Shown here piece by piece: positions 48,101 through 58,697 of a DNA stretch of 64,000 nt. Made by a program: the position numbers and the translations under genes. The stretch covers positions 20,541,089-20,605,088 of the forward strand of contig OZ020488.1 of NCBI GenBank assembly GCA_963971405.1, read 5' to 3'. Under the pieces are notes generated by a model. That model was not told the DNA's origin. It searched no databases and saw only the letters and a program-made list of their open reading frames with translations. Positions within the stretch are counted from its first letter, which is position 1; each line of letters opens with the position of its first letter. Source of the DNA: Psococerastis gibbosa (Eukaryota; Arthropoda; Insecta; Psocodea; Psocidae).

Positions 48101-51100
48101 GTTTTTATATTTTGGGTTAACTCAAGTTGGGGTGGGGGTTATTTTCAAAAAACGTCTAAAAAAATTATTTCTAAAAAAAGGCTCCAACGATTTCTTTTAA
48201 ATTCACACATGTTATAGGCTAGTCGTTATTAATGTTAACAAAATGCGGGGGGTCACTTGCCCCTTCATAGTTTGCTTCTGGGGACAAAAAAATAAAAATA
48301 ACTAAATTCTAATGAAAACTGACTAAAATACAATTTTTCTGCGGGACCTTTCTATCGATGTTTTCAACCTTTTAGTATGTTTTAGGTGTTCAATAGAGTA
48401 ACAATACGAAACAGGTTGCGCTCACAAAAAAGAATTTGGTTTGGTGCAAAAAATTATTTTTTAAAGAAATTATGGAAAATTAACGGGTAATACATTGCGT
48501 GCCCTGCCATTGTTGCCTACTACTGTTACAATATATTGGTCTGTTCGTTCCATAATATGCAATTGAGTTTTAAGGGGTTTTTAATATATTGGGGGAACCC
48601 CCCCCCCCCCCCAAGGGATCCGAAATTTAGTCATAGGGTAATTATTTACTATGAAATTACCCATTATCTCTCTCTACTAATTTATTAATTGGAAAGCATG
48701 TTCGAGTAAACTCGGACCGGTTCTTATTTTGTTTTGATCCAAAATTACTTTTAAAAATAAATTTCAAATTGACCTCGAGATAAACTGATGATCATTGTGC
48801 TCACTTTACTTTACTTCATCCAACGCCCGTCCGTGGCTGTTCAGCCATTAGACGCCGAGCTTCCCAGTAGCGATTTGCAGTGTCGAGGGTAGGGTGGGTT
48901 AAAGCAGTCACTGATGATCATTGTGATTTCCCCAGAACATAATTTACAGTTATTTTTTAGGAGCAGCCAACGCCTTACCTGGAGAAGTATTTATAGTTGC
49001 CTTCATTCATATGTAATTGGAACCTTTCCCCATCCATTTTAGTTTCCACAAAGAAGTTTTGTGCTCTATTAAAATTGTGTTCGACATTTTGAATTGGTAG
49101 CTCCTCCGAAAGCATTGGTCGAAAAGGTGAAAATAGTTCGAGTTCCACTTCATGAAGTCTACGATTAGGATCGCGTAGTCGATCACAAACCTAGAGGCAA
49201 GAGTAATATGACAAGTGACTATTATGACATCAAGTTGAATCTGTCACCAACTCAAATTAGAAGTAATTGTTTAAGCTACCTTTCTTAAGCAATTGCTTGC
49301 GTCATAGAGATCTTTCGCATCGACATGGAAGGAATTCAAAATAGATGTTTGTCCCAACCCCATTTTCAAGTCTTTTAAAATTATCCTAATCAGCCATTTT
49401 TGTTCTTCAGCTGAGGTACATTGCAGAAGATGAGTCAGCTCTTCATCCACACCTCCTAATAGAAAAAATAACAATTTTATTAATGCAGGTCTAGGGAATT
49501 GACTGATGTGCAATACCGCAGCTGAACATGATTAACGAAACCCGTAGCTAACAGCACCTAATTTATGGAACAATTCACTTTCCAGCATTGAAATTATTTT
49601 TAGTGCGCATGAGTTATTATGACGGCGTCATCTCAAATAACAGAGCTATTAGCTATTAGATGATTTCGTTAGCCTAAATTTATAATGGAATTTCTCCTGT
49701 CTCTAGTAAGACAGTAAGTTATGTTAATATGTTGCTCTAAAAAAATATTTGTATGAAATTAGATTGAAATTAGGCTATTGGTAGCCTAATAGGGTACATT
49801 TGTGGAAAAGGGACAAGCACCACAGCCACCAGTCTATTGGTAGAGAACTGGACTATTTTCCTTCACCGGCAGGAATAAACGCGGCTGGTGGACATGTTGG
49901 TGACCACATAAGAACCAATAGAGCAGTGGTCAAGAAAGAGGAACTTCTACCAGTCTTCAGACCTCAAAGGAATATCCACGGCGGCGTATATATATGTTTT
50001 TAGATTTTTCCCCTCGTGTTGCTGATAATTTAATTAGAAATAGTATTTTACTAACTCGGGTCATGTTCGGCGTGTTTCAAGGCGATTGCATCTAAATGTG
50101 CATTTACGTCGGCAATTGTAAGCGACTCTCCTTTGTCACAGCGCGTTTTTAGAATCCAGTAGGCGACTTCAGCAAAATCTCCTGCTTGATTACCAGCCGT
50201 TTTCGGAGCTCTTGGTTGTATGATCGGAAGAAAAAAAATTAGAACAATTTAAAAAAAATCTGATTACACCACTTCTAAGACGCTTTTTAGTTTCGTTCGG
50301 ATCGTTCCTAATATGTTTTAGGCATATTACACATAATATATTTCATTATTAGCTAAATAAATGTTCCAAGGGAATTTTTTTGATAAGAATATCAGATGCC
50401 ACCACTGCACTATCGGTATATAACTCCCTATTACCACATAGCATATGGGATTCTCCTCTGGGGAGGAAGCTCCAAATACAATATCGAGAGAATTGTTAAG
50501 CACAAAGAAGAGGGCGGTGCGATATCTCTGTGTTGGCCTACCTAATGACGCCACATGTAGCCTACAAAAGGCTAGACATTCTGACTGCTCCATCTCTCCA
50601 TGTTCTAGAGGCGTGCACTCATGTGAAGAAGGAACTTCTACCAGTGTTCAGGCCTCAAAGGGACATCCACAATGCTTAAGCTGGGAAACGCTTATCCCTA
50701 TGGTACTGGGGGCAGGGATAACATTCAGATCTTTGTACATTGAGAACCAGCAGGTATGCGTGTAAACCAGTCTACGCGGGTGCTTGATACTTCCACGCTA
50801 CTACCTGCCCAGGAACATTAGAGGGGTGGAAGGTACAAATATTTTTAGGCCTATGTGGAGGACATGACGTGAAACTGGGCATACGTTCGTGATATATTAT
50901 ATTTTCTATTCCATTCTACTAGTATAATTTTTGCCTATACGGTTATACCACTTCTTCATATTGTTTGAAGTAAAAATTACCTCTTTAGGGAAATTCTTAA
51001 TAAAATGTATATGGGAAAATGTTGTAGAAAAACCAAATTGATAAGGTGCATTGTGCATCTTGTTAGTATGTATAAGGTTACCTGAAATTGAGCAACTTAA

Positions 51101-51943
51101 GCGCATCATTCCCGTCAGAAGGCAGACACAAAATTCTAATATATATTCGAGCCAGAACGTTTTCCTTGATACCATACGCACCACGTTCACGATCCAAATG
51201 AGGCAAAAGCAGTCTTAAAGCCGGGAGAAAGTTAGACTCCTACAGAAAAAATTAAAAAGTGTTCAAAATTAAATTTAAAAAAACTCTAAAACAATTTTGT
51301 AAACCACGTTTTTTTCTGGTGAACGGTTACTACGGTAGGCCCTAAGACAATTGACAGTCAAGTTGTAAAGCCTACTCTTGTACTTTCGCTGTGTACAAAT
51401 TCTCCAAAGCATTTATATTGTTAGAGTAGTTAAGTTTTAGCCTAATTCTTTAAGCAACATTCAAAATTGGACAGGAATCTTTCTAAGAAATCTAGTTAAG
51501 GTGTAGGTGCGTTAGGTTACAAACACATGGATCGGCTATGCCGAACAAAATTGAATTCTGCCAGTTTTAGGGATCATAAAAGCATGACAAACTTGAAAAT
51601 TTTGTTATCCCGTAGAAGACTACTAGGAATTGCCAGCGATGAAAGTCATTTCATGGTCGAGCTTATAGGCCTCGGTCTCAGCTACCAATAACTAGCTCCA
51701 AATTTAATACTTGTATCAACCTGCTAAGTTATTCGTATTTGGATGCAACCCTTGGGCCATGTCGCCTTGCTATTATAATAGCCAACGTACCACATCCGTT
51801 GATTTTTTAAGCTCATCCTCCAATTGCCGCCAATTAGCGATAAACTTTGAAAGCACTTCTAATTTTCTCGGCTTTTGGACACTGCTAATTTTGCTGCAAA
51901 GTTCGCAAAAATTTGTAAATGTTATTTTTTCTCCAACGCTCAT
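42177..51943 (-). CDS. LIG4: DNA ligase IV
   Basis: Thirteen exons, read downward: 51943-51791, 51239-51082, 50210-50056, 49455-49280, 49190-48979, 47669-47515, 47293-46968, 46657-46352, 46258-46121, 45631-45376, 44448-44171, 43570-43341 and 42324-42177. All join in phase with GT/AG borders to 896 codons plus stop (human ~911). The order is the DNA-binding domain ([35 protein letters not shown]), then the adenylation domain with motif I ETKMDGER (lysine ~265 accepts AMP), [39 protein letters not shown] and WYKIKPE. The OB-fold follows with [16 protein letters not shown]-like ARVGSGY and TLRFPRV. Two BRCT domains flank the XRCC4-binding segment [11 protein letters not shown]. With XRCC4 it seals double-strand breaks in non-homologous end joining. 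The start is chosen because TAG lies 7 codons upstream in frame. Introns hold family B copies and LINE scraps. No defect was seen. Confidence 0.97.
42751..43333 (+). repeat. Family B repeat, diverged copy in LIG4 intron
   Basis: Starts GGAACCGGTACAAGTGAATC and ends ATAAATAAGAAAGCAATT. The middle retains AGTAATGGCAGGGTATG, AAATTGAGTTAGCTC and CACAAAGCTTTCC. Large internal parts are missing or replaced. It ends 8 bases from LIG4 exon 12. Confidence 0.65.
44470..44642 (-). repeat. Family B 5' fragment in LIG4 intron
   Basis: Minus-strand head of family B (AGAACCGGTCCGAGTTTACT on the complement), from the C run at 44489-44499 to GGACCGGTTCT. It shares with 47873-48724 the variant GGGATCCGAAATTTA next to the homopolymer run. 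It faces the following copy head to head. Confidence 0.75.
44664..45255 (+). repeat. Family B repeat in LIG4 intron, head-to-head partner
   Basis: Starts AAAGAACCGGTACGAGTGAA and ends AATAGGAAAGCAAC. It contains ACACCTAAAACATACATGAA and CTATCAAGGGGCAAG. The G and C runs are missing. It begins ~21 bp after the inverted fragment 44470-44642. Confidence 0.75.
47873..48724 (-). repeat. Family B repeat, full-length, LIG4 intron
   Basis: Reverse-oriented copy from TGCTTTCCAATTTAAATG to AAACTCGGACCGGTTCTT. Includes the GTCTGTC repeat, CCCTTCATAGTTTGCTTCTG, ATTGCGTGCCCTGCCATTGT and a C run at 48600-48612. Confidence 0.87.
48800..48909 (-). mobile_element. Short 5'-truncated retroelement in LIG4 intron
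   Basis: A 110-bp insert between 16-bp direct repeats ACTGATGATCATTGTG (48784-48799 and 48910-48925). The minus strand contains CAGCCACGGACGGGCGTTGG and ends in an AAGTAAAG tail. It has the same 3' end as 33428-33486. It lies 54 bp from LIG4 exon 5. Confidence 0.8.
49925..49985 (+). mobile_element. LINE scrap in LIG4 intron
   Basis: Encodes [20 protein letters not shown], matching the LINE C-terminal fragment at 50405-50680. No further extent is recognisable. Confidence 0.55.
50405..50680 (+). mobile_element. Decayed LINE RT C-terminal fragment in LIG4 intron
   Basis: Two plus-strand frames carry consecutive pieces of an RT thumb/C-terminal region: [18 protein letters not shown], then [16 protein letters not shown] and [20 protein letters not shown]. 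The frame shifts at least once, so the copy is dead. Confidence 0.7.
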
Positions 51944-53329
51944 TTTTGTAAAGTTAGGCTTCTAAAGAAGTAAAATAATACTGATTAATGAACAGGGAAT
52001 AATGAATACGATTATAGACTATAACCGATTGAAAATTCAAATTGAAACTTCTCTAGACTGTAGTTCACTAGTTGTATTCATGTGTACAAACAAAAAGCAG
52101 AAGAGAACTGTTATTTACTCATTTGTACCAACCCAACCAGCCCACAATACCAAAAACAAATCCCGCCCAAAAGTTAGCTTTGTGATATTCTTCGTATATA
52201 TTTAATTAATTAATCTAAGGTAGCTGGGCGTAGCACTTGTTTCTTTTTCAACAAATAGCAATATAAAATATTTATATTTAGGAATTTTTTCCTAAAATAG
52301 GTTAGTAAACCTGATTACCACACCGGCAAGGAAGCCGCGGTTCGCGCGCCCCGCGGTGGATAACTTGATTCGAATCAATCGAATCATTGAATCATTCTCT
52401 CTAGTTTCATGAAGTATATATTTAACATTAACACAGGCGATTTTCGCTTAGAGAAGGTTGTACCAGAAATAACAGCGCTATTAGCCCATATTTAATTGAA
52501 ATCATTTAGGTGCCGTAATTTAAGGTTTGGTAAAAATTAAATTCTTAGTACAGTTTTACGGTACAAGATTCACCTAATATGTTAATATGTTTTTAAAATA
52601 TGCGTATGCCTAGTAGCTAAGAATAAAATTTAAAAAATGTTGATTTATCATTGAAATGGAATGTTAGTGCTGAAATGCTGTGAATTTTGGAACCATGCCT
52701 GGAGTGAGATAAAAGCCTTGTAGCTGGAAACGTGTGGATGTGACAGCATACAGCGTCTTGGCCCATGAATCTGTCTCTCTCACTCAGCTCAGTCGCGCCG
52801 CGCGCTTTGTTCGGGAGGGAATGTGTGTGTTTTCCATCAGTGACATTGGAAATTCAAATGCACCTTTGTCTATGTACCGGGCGCATTCTTCCCTTATTTT
52901 GTGAATGAGGTAGGTACCTCCTTAACTACACATAACAGTCAATAGGTTGTAGTTGTGGTCCTAATGTTTTAAATCGCCTAACCTCATATCTTTCGTTAGG
53001 CAAACCACCGGCTACCAGATTCAGGCGCGGCTTTGTATTTTTTTTTAGGTAGTCCTGAGTTTCGACGTCACGAAGTTAAATTAAATTACTGGTCAAATAG
53101 CTTAGAGTATGGGCATTATGCACTAAAAGCACCTTTTCCCTGATGAGACGTCGTGACTTTGCATAGGTTTTACTTCTTTAAAGCCTAAACGCTCCTGCCC
53201 TGTGTGGTGGTAGATATTTTGCCCACCGCGGTAATAAAATAAAACCGGTTAGCCTAATATCTTATGTATTGTCAGGACGTTTCAGACCGGGGGAGGGGGG
53301 GGGGGTGGACCAGGCCATTGTTGTCATGA
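51944..53329. other. Upstream of LIG4; no gene recognised
   Basis: This holds the LIG4 promoter side. A G/C-rich, CpG-containing patch at 52320-52370 and another at 52790-52820 could be regulatory or a non-coding first exon of the gene to the right. No conserved exon was seen. Confidence 0.4.
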
Positions 53330-53600
53330 GTCATGAGTGCCCTGGTACGGTCCTTAGGTCTAGCGCCAGCAACCCGAACACTGACTGCTGACTCCATCCT
53401 ATCGTTTCTTCGGCGGTACCTTATCGCCGGGGGGATTTCGTCAGTCTGCGCGTGTGTTCACTGTTCGGTGTTCGACTTTTTTGTGTTTTCGGTGTTCAAC
53501 TATAAGAATGTTACAAGTGTCTTGGAGTGATAATTTCACCCACAACAAACAGGCCGGACCCTGACCGTCGCGTCGTCCACTCGTCCATCACCATGTATGG
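53330..53600 (+). other. Unexplained GC-rich block
   Basis: Noticeably richer in G+C and CpG than its surroundings, with GTGTTCGGTGTTCGAC-type short repeats (53456-53505). No stable protein or RNA identity. It could be an untranslated first exon or promoter of the NOS1AP homologue, or the 5' part of a mobile element. Confidence 0.3.
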
Positions 53601-53609
53601 GCTAGTTCG

Positions 53610-53835
53610 CTAGTAGTTAAGAGATGTAGAGTAGGTAGTGGTACGGACTCTGACTTTCACCCGAAAGGTTGTTGGTTCGAGTTCTAAACTTCTTACATTT
53701 TCTGGCCATGCTTCGGAGGGCATGTAAAGCAGGTGGTCGGCCTTCCTAGTTGAGTGTAAGAGAGGGCTTTATAGCACTAGCTCAGCTAGGTTGGCCTAGT
53801 AGGACCTAATAGAATAAAAAAGTACTTATTTTTAA
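53610..53835 (+). mobile_element. tRNA-derived SINE, copy 3
   Basis: Contains CACCCGAAAGGTTGTTGGTT, GGCCATGCTTCGGAGGGCAT and AGCTCAGCTAGGTTGGCCTA, then an A-rich end. Same family as 4573-4796. Confidence 0.85.
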
Positions 53836-53989
53836 AAAGGTTTTAAAATTCCTTTTTGTTTTTATAAGCTTCAGCTTGCTTTTTCAGTAACTACAGTGCT
53901 ATAGCCTAGTTAGGCTATTTGAAAATCATGCTCTTTTCAAGTCGGCCAATATATTTCTTTGCTTATTTTATGTGTCCCGTTTAATAATA

Positions 53990-54322
53990 ACAGTAAAGTT
54001 ACTCTGTTTTGCCCTTAAAACATGTCTGAAGTTAGGAAGCATTAATAGAAACGTTCCATTTTTCATTAGGCGGCTACTCCACTTGTCAATTTTTCTTCAA
54101 TTATTCATGCACAAATGACGGAATAATGACAAGTGGAATAGCCGTCTTATGAAAGTAGTTTATTTGCCCACAATTCGACGGACAGACAGACATTTCGTAA
54201 AATCCACTTTTTGGGTCCCTAGGGTCTTAAAAAGGGTAAATCCATTGAAATCTCAAAATCGACAATTTCGGACAATCATCGCAAAGCTTTCCGTATATTA
54301 ACGTTTAATAAAGTAAAGCAAA
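53990..54322 (+). repeat. Family B 3' part, interrupted by a MITE
   Basis: Begins within family B (AAACATGTCTGAAGTTAGGA) and runs to the usual end near AAGTAAAGCA. It includes GACAGACAGACATTTCGTAA. A family A derivative at 54069-54146 interrupts it. Confidence 0.75.
54069..54146. mobile_element. Short family A derivative within family B
   Basis: TTA flanks (54066-54068, 54147-54149). The ends GGCGGCTACTCCACTTGTCA and TGACAAGTGGAATAGCCGTC are inverted repeats. The GTAGCAGACATT core is absent, as in 18416-18472. Its position shows that family A was active after this family B copy was in place. Confidence 0.8.
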
Positions 54323-55035
54323 AATGGTCTAGGTGTACTGGACTAGCCGAAAATGAACTTCTCACCTGATGAAGCTCCCCAGACCCCAGTGTACAAATGA
54401 AGGTAGTAAAATAAACGAGCTTTGTCATTGTCATCGAAAAGGAAATTAGGTCGTCCCAGCGCGGCAACAAACAGGAGATATTGCGAAGAGCTCTTCTGTC
54501 CATTCTCATTCTGCAGCAATGTTTGTTTTATTCTTCCTCGCTTAATTGTTAATTGGACATCAGGGTCTTTGTCATAGTCATGGTTTCTAAAGTGTTAACG
54601 TGCGTTCTCACGACGCTGAGCTCCCCCTGATTTTGGTCTTGAAACTGGTCATGCGAATGTGAGGCCCTATCAAAGCGACCAATGCTTTTTTGGTACTGGA
54701 TGACAGATTAAATCTACACATAAAAAGTTTTTATGTACTTATACCTAATGAATTAAAAAAGTTTTACAGCTGTATATATTGGGAAACAAAGGGTGTGGGC
54801 CTTGAGCGCGGGGTGCCTTCACAATAGGATTTTTTTTAAATCGATTGTGTTTTAAGTATTGCAGGCCTATTATAATTCATTTTTGCCACTAGCGGTGCGT
54901 GGGGCCCTAAAAGATGGCTGCTTAGTCAGTTTATTCGGCAAACAACTGGATTCCAAGGAATAGTGATGCATAGTGGCCCTTGGTCAATATTAGTTATTTG
55001 TCTATGCCTTGGTCCCTAGTAGCGTGGGCTACCTG

Positions 55036-55798
55036 AAATAATTTTCCTATGGTTAAATTTCCGATATCTGGGGGGGGGGGGGGTTGTCCACCTGACGTCA
55101 CTGGCGGTGAGGTAAATTCTAGATAGGTCAAACCAACACATTACCACACAGCAATACTGGCAGGGCACGCAATGCATTAGAGCGTGAATTTCCTATAATT
55201 TTTCAAAAAAACATTTTTTTTTACAAAACCAAATACTTTTCTGGGAAAGCAACCTGTCCGGTTTCGTTACTCAGTTTAACACCTAAAACATGCCTGAAGG
55301 TAGAAATCATCGATTGAAAGGTTTCGCAGAAAAATTATTTTTTAGTCATTTTTCATTAAAATTTAGTGGTTTTTATTTTTTTACCCCCAGAAGCAAACTA
55401 TCAAGGGGCAAGCGACCCCACGCACGTTAATATTAACAACGACTACAATATATGTGAATTTAAAAGAAATCGTTGGAGCCGTTTTTTAGAAATAATTTTT
55501 TTAGACGTTTCTTTGGAGTTTTTTGAGAATAAAACCCCCCCAAATTAAGTTAGCCCCAAATATAAAAAAATGGTCCCGAGGTATGATTTTTGTGAACCTA
55601 CATGCCGAATTTCATCAAGATCGACCGAGTAGGTTGCCCGGAAATCGACGCACAGACAGACAGAACGACAGACATTTCGTAAAAACCACTTTTTTGGGTT
55701 CCTGGGACCTCGAAACGTGTAAATCCGTTGAAATCTCGGAATCGAAAATTTCGGCCTTCACAAAGCTTTCCTTATACTACTTATAAATTGGAAAGCAA
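55036..55798 (+). repeat. Family B repeat, 5'-shortened
   Basis: Starts at AAATAATTTTCCTATGG, lacking the AGAACCGGTCCGAG head, and runs to ATAAATTGGAAAGCA. G run 55070-55083. A 60-codon open frame near the 3' end (KFHQDRPS ... RTDRQ) is the motif found in every long copy. Confidence 0.85.
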
Positions 55799-56161
55799 TG
55801 AATTTGGGCATATCCAAACGGTCAGCATTCCTGGTGAATGGACAACATTTCTCTCGGGGAATAGTAGAAGAGTTGAAGAAGGCGCGTCAATCTATGAGCC
55901 GACTAGCACGCGGCACGTTGGATGCATTCAGTCAAGGTCGATCGGATTTAAAGAATCCAGTGCTTGTATAAAAAACATTACCTCTTGGACCTCAGTGATT
56001 CAATATTTCATAGGCGAATACCTGGCATCACACCCATTACACCATCCCATCTGTACCTACTATGCACGACCGCTTCTTCATTCTCGGGACCACTATATTT
56101 TGCCTCCAGAATTTTGAAATTTCAACTACACGGACTGCTCTTATGTGACGTACAGTATAAG

Positions 56162-56340
56162 CAAGGCCGTAGCCAGGATTTTTTCGGGGGGGGGGGGGGG
56201 GGTTAGAAATGTCATTGGGTATTACATAGTGGTTTTCATTTTTCCTCTCAAAATCCGATTCTCTCTAGTATCAAGCCATTTCATTTCGGGGGGGGGGGGG
56301 GGTTTGAACCCCTATAAACCCCCCCTTGGCTACGGCCATG
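56162..56340. mobile_element. hAT-type MITE with G runs
   Basis: The terminal repeats CAAGGCCGTAGCCAGG and CTTGGCTACGGCCATG are flanked by a perfect 8-bp duplication AGTATAAG (56154-56161 and 56341-56348). Two long G runs (56187-56203, 56288-56302) and a C run lie inside. 179 bp, non-coding. Confidence 0.92.
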
Positions 56341-56429
56341 AGTATAAGCCTCTGCGGGTTGGGGAAGCCTCGGCGCTTCGCGGATCGGACATGTTATCTC
56401 TCCAACCTGGACTCAGTTCACCCGGGGTG

Positions 56430-56650
56430 GTCTTCTTCTTCTTTGGTTTCAATCTAACGATTGGTTTGCAGCAAATCTTTCCACCTCCTTCTCCACTCCT
56501 CCTTGTCTTGGGCTGTTCTCTTTAGTTCCAAGTAGGTTCCGCGTCTCATATCTTTCTTGAGGTCTTCTGCCTACGCCTTCCTTGGTCGCCCTCTTCTCTT
56601 GCATTGGTGCCTACGATCGTGCCTTCTATTATGGTGCTTAGGTGCCGGGG
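56430..56650 (-). mobile_element. LINE C-terminal fragment (QTNR end), copy 2
   Basis: The minus strand carries IIEGTIVGTNARE and, in another frame, KRTAQDKEEWRRRWKDLLQT followed by NR and a stop at 56454-56456. It is homologous to 25445-25740. The frame is disrupted. The tail is a GAA repeat. Confidence 0.75.
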
Positions 56651-56763
56651 TGGTAGATTTAAAAAAAAAAAAAAAAAATAGAGTAGGGCACTGTTTTGAA
56701 TAGTTGCGCTCGTCGGTGCTATTTTCTTATTTGGTTTTTGTTAGTAGTTACCGTTTGGAACAG

Positions 56764-57040
56764 TTAGCCTTTATCTGTCTGTAGGTGTTCTATGACTCCA
56801 GACTTAATGAGAAAGTTAAGTGTTACTGTGACCGGGCTATGTCTATCCCCAATTAAGCTTGGCTGGGTGTATGGTTTCGGGGAGGAAAGTCTGGCTGTTG
56901 CGTATGCAGAGCATTCGATAATTATATGATTTACTGTTAGAGACACTCCACACCTGCCGCATATAGGGGGTTGGTCACAAGGCATCAAGGTGGTAGAGTG
57001 CTTGGACTTGTGCGAATATCTACACACCGTGCGGTCGGAG
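56764..57040 (-). mobile_element. LINE C-terminal zinc-knuckle fragment
   Basis: Minus-strand frame with CGRCGVSLTVNHIIIECSAY (C-x2-C...H...C) and a terminal FLIKSGVIEHL, the usual end of Jockey/CR1-like ORF2 in arthropods. 5'-truncated; the family differs from the other LINEs here. Confidence 0.78.
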
Positions 57041-57056
57041 ACGCGTTACATAACTC

Positions 57057-57095
57057 CTCACTTAGTCACCTATTAAATTAGGTGACTTAGTGAGG
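57057..57095. repeat. Short perfect palindrome
   Basis: CTCACTTAGTCACCTA and TAGGTGACTTAGTGAG are exact inverted repeats around TTAAAT. It could be a minimal foldback element or a cruciform-prone site. Confidence 0.6.
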
Positions 57096-57177
57096 CGAAT
57101 GAAGAAGTTTATCGGATACAGGATACATTCATTAAATTGTTTGAAGTATGCGATTTAACCTTAAAAATATATACTGT

Positions 57178-57181
<4 letters not shown>

Positions 57182-57214
<33 letters not shown>
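57182..57214 (+). repeat. TA dinucleotide microsatellite
   Basis: Pure TA repeat of ~16 units. Confidence 0.9.
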
Positions 57215-57217
<3 letters not shown>

Positions 57218-58697
57218 CATGGGTAAGGCGGGTGTGCTCTATTTGGTAGATGATAATACGAACTTACTACTACAGGATTGTTAGTCAGGTGAGCCTATAT
57301 AGTTGTTGATTCCAGAGCATTGCTAGGGATTTTGGATTTTGGTAGTCTACTTTTGTAGAATATGTCTATAGCGGGTATATTCTTAGACAGACGGCGCGGC
57401 GGACAGACAGACGATTTAGTCAACTTAGTAAATTAATATGTGTAGAGATTGTCTGCTATTACAATACAATTACAATGTATCGCAATTTCTTGTATATTGT
57501 GAATGGGATGACCTCGGGTTCATTAATATAATGAAAATAAATTATTATATTACATTGAGTTCATTTCAATGCGTTTACCCGAGTTTGTACTTGTGCTTCA
57601 GACGCTTCATTAGAAACTGTCTAAAACTGACATATTCTTTTTAATCATATTGTACATATTTTTATTTTAAATCCTCCCTTTCGTTTTACGCAATTATCCA
57701 CTGCTTCTCATGCAACTGCTTCTTATCTGTTGGAGGGATATTCTGTGGAATCTCTATACCATACGTGAACATGTATTCTTGGTACTACTCAATGAGCAGC
57801 TGATCGTGTGCGCATATAGAGCCATTGTTTTTATCCATAAAACAGCTGAGACTTGCGTATCATAGTTATGCATGCAGACAACCTTGAAGTAGGTACATAT
57901 GATTGTTGTCTAGTAAGTTAGTAGTCCATATAGCAGTTCTCACAGTTCTCGTCAGATGTTGCCCATGCTGTACGTTAATACAACTGCTTGTACTACTTCC
58001 ATCAGCTGTGTGTCACGATGAATCAGTTTTCCATTCATTCGATGAGTCAAACTAGTGCTCATGTACTGTTCTGGCCTATGTAATAATCAGGCATGATCTG
58101 ATCCGAGCACTCAACTGGAGTTTCCTCTTAGTGTTTGACTATTTGTTCTTCAGCAGAGCTAAACATTGCAAGTTCTTATCATCCGGTATGTGATTTATTT
58201 TTTTAAACCGGTAGTTAGAATTAATTGCTTCCCCCTATGCTTAAGTTTCACCAATTTCTTATACAGTGTTCAACCTCGTTTCACTTAATAAACTGTACAG
58301 TCATAATATATCGTAATTTGTTCACTCAGTGTAGGTACATTTTTCTTGTGTGTTGAGCGTTGTGCAATACTATTTTAAACTGGAAATATACTATTGATAG
58401 GTAGGTACTATTGAATGTATCTACCTACTTCCCAGTTGTGAAAATCACCCGTCTACTTGTGGCTACTCTACTATGCAGCCTACAACCAAACTCCCTGCAG
58501 CAATTGATTAAGTGATTAAGACTGGGCACCACAGCCGCCCCCCTTTTTCACCAGTACTCTTCCTAGAACGCACCTTGGGAGTGCCGGGTTTGGCCTTGTG
58601 GGGGACCGGGGCGGGGACCGCAATTTGTGGGGGCCCTTTCTGGGGTGAAAAGTCTTATACCCTTAGACGAATATTCCGCTATCAATTATAAAATGTA
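57215..58697. other. No gene recognised
   Basis: AT-rich sequence without an identifiable exon, RNA or transposon. The GC-rich patch 58520-58650 contains several G runs but no recognisable ends. Confidence 0.45.

Noticed and set aside
55523-56117. Open frames of 87 and 129 codons
   Set aside because: They are largely family B repeat plus flank. The same KFHQDRP/TDRQ segment is found in other copies with shifted frames.
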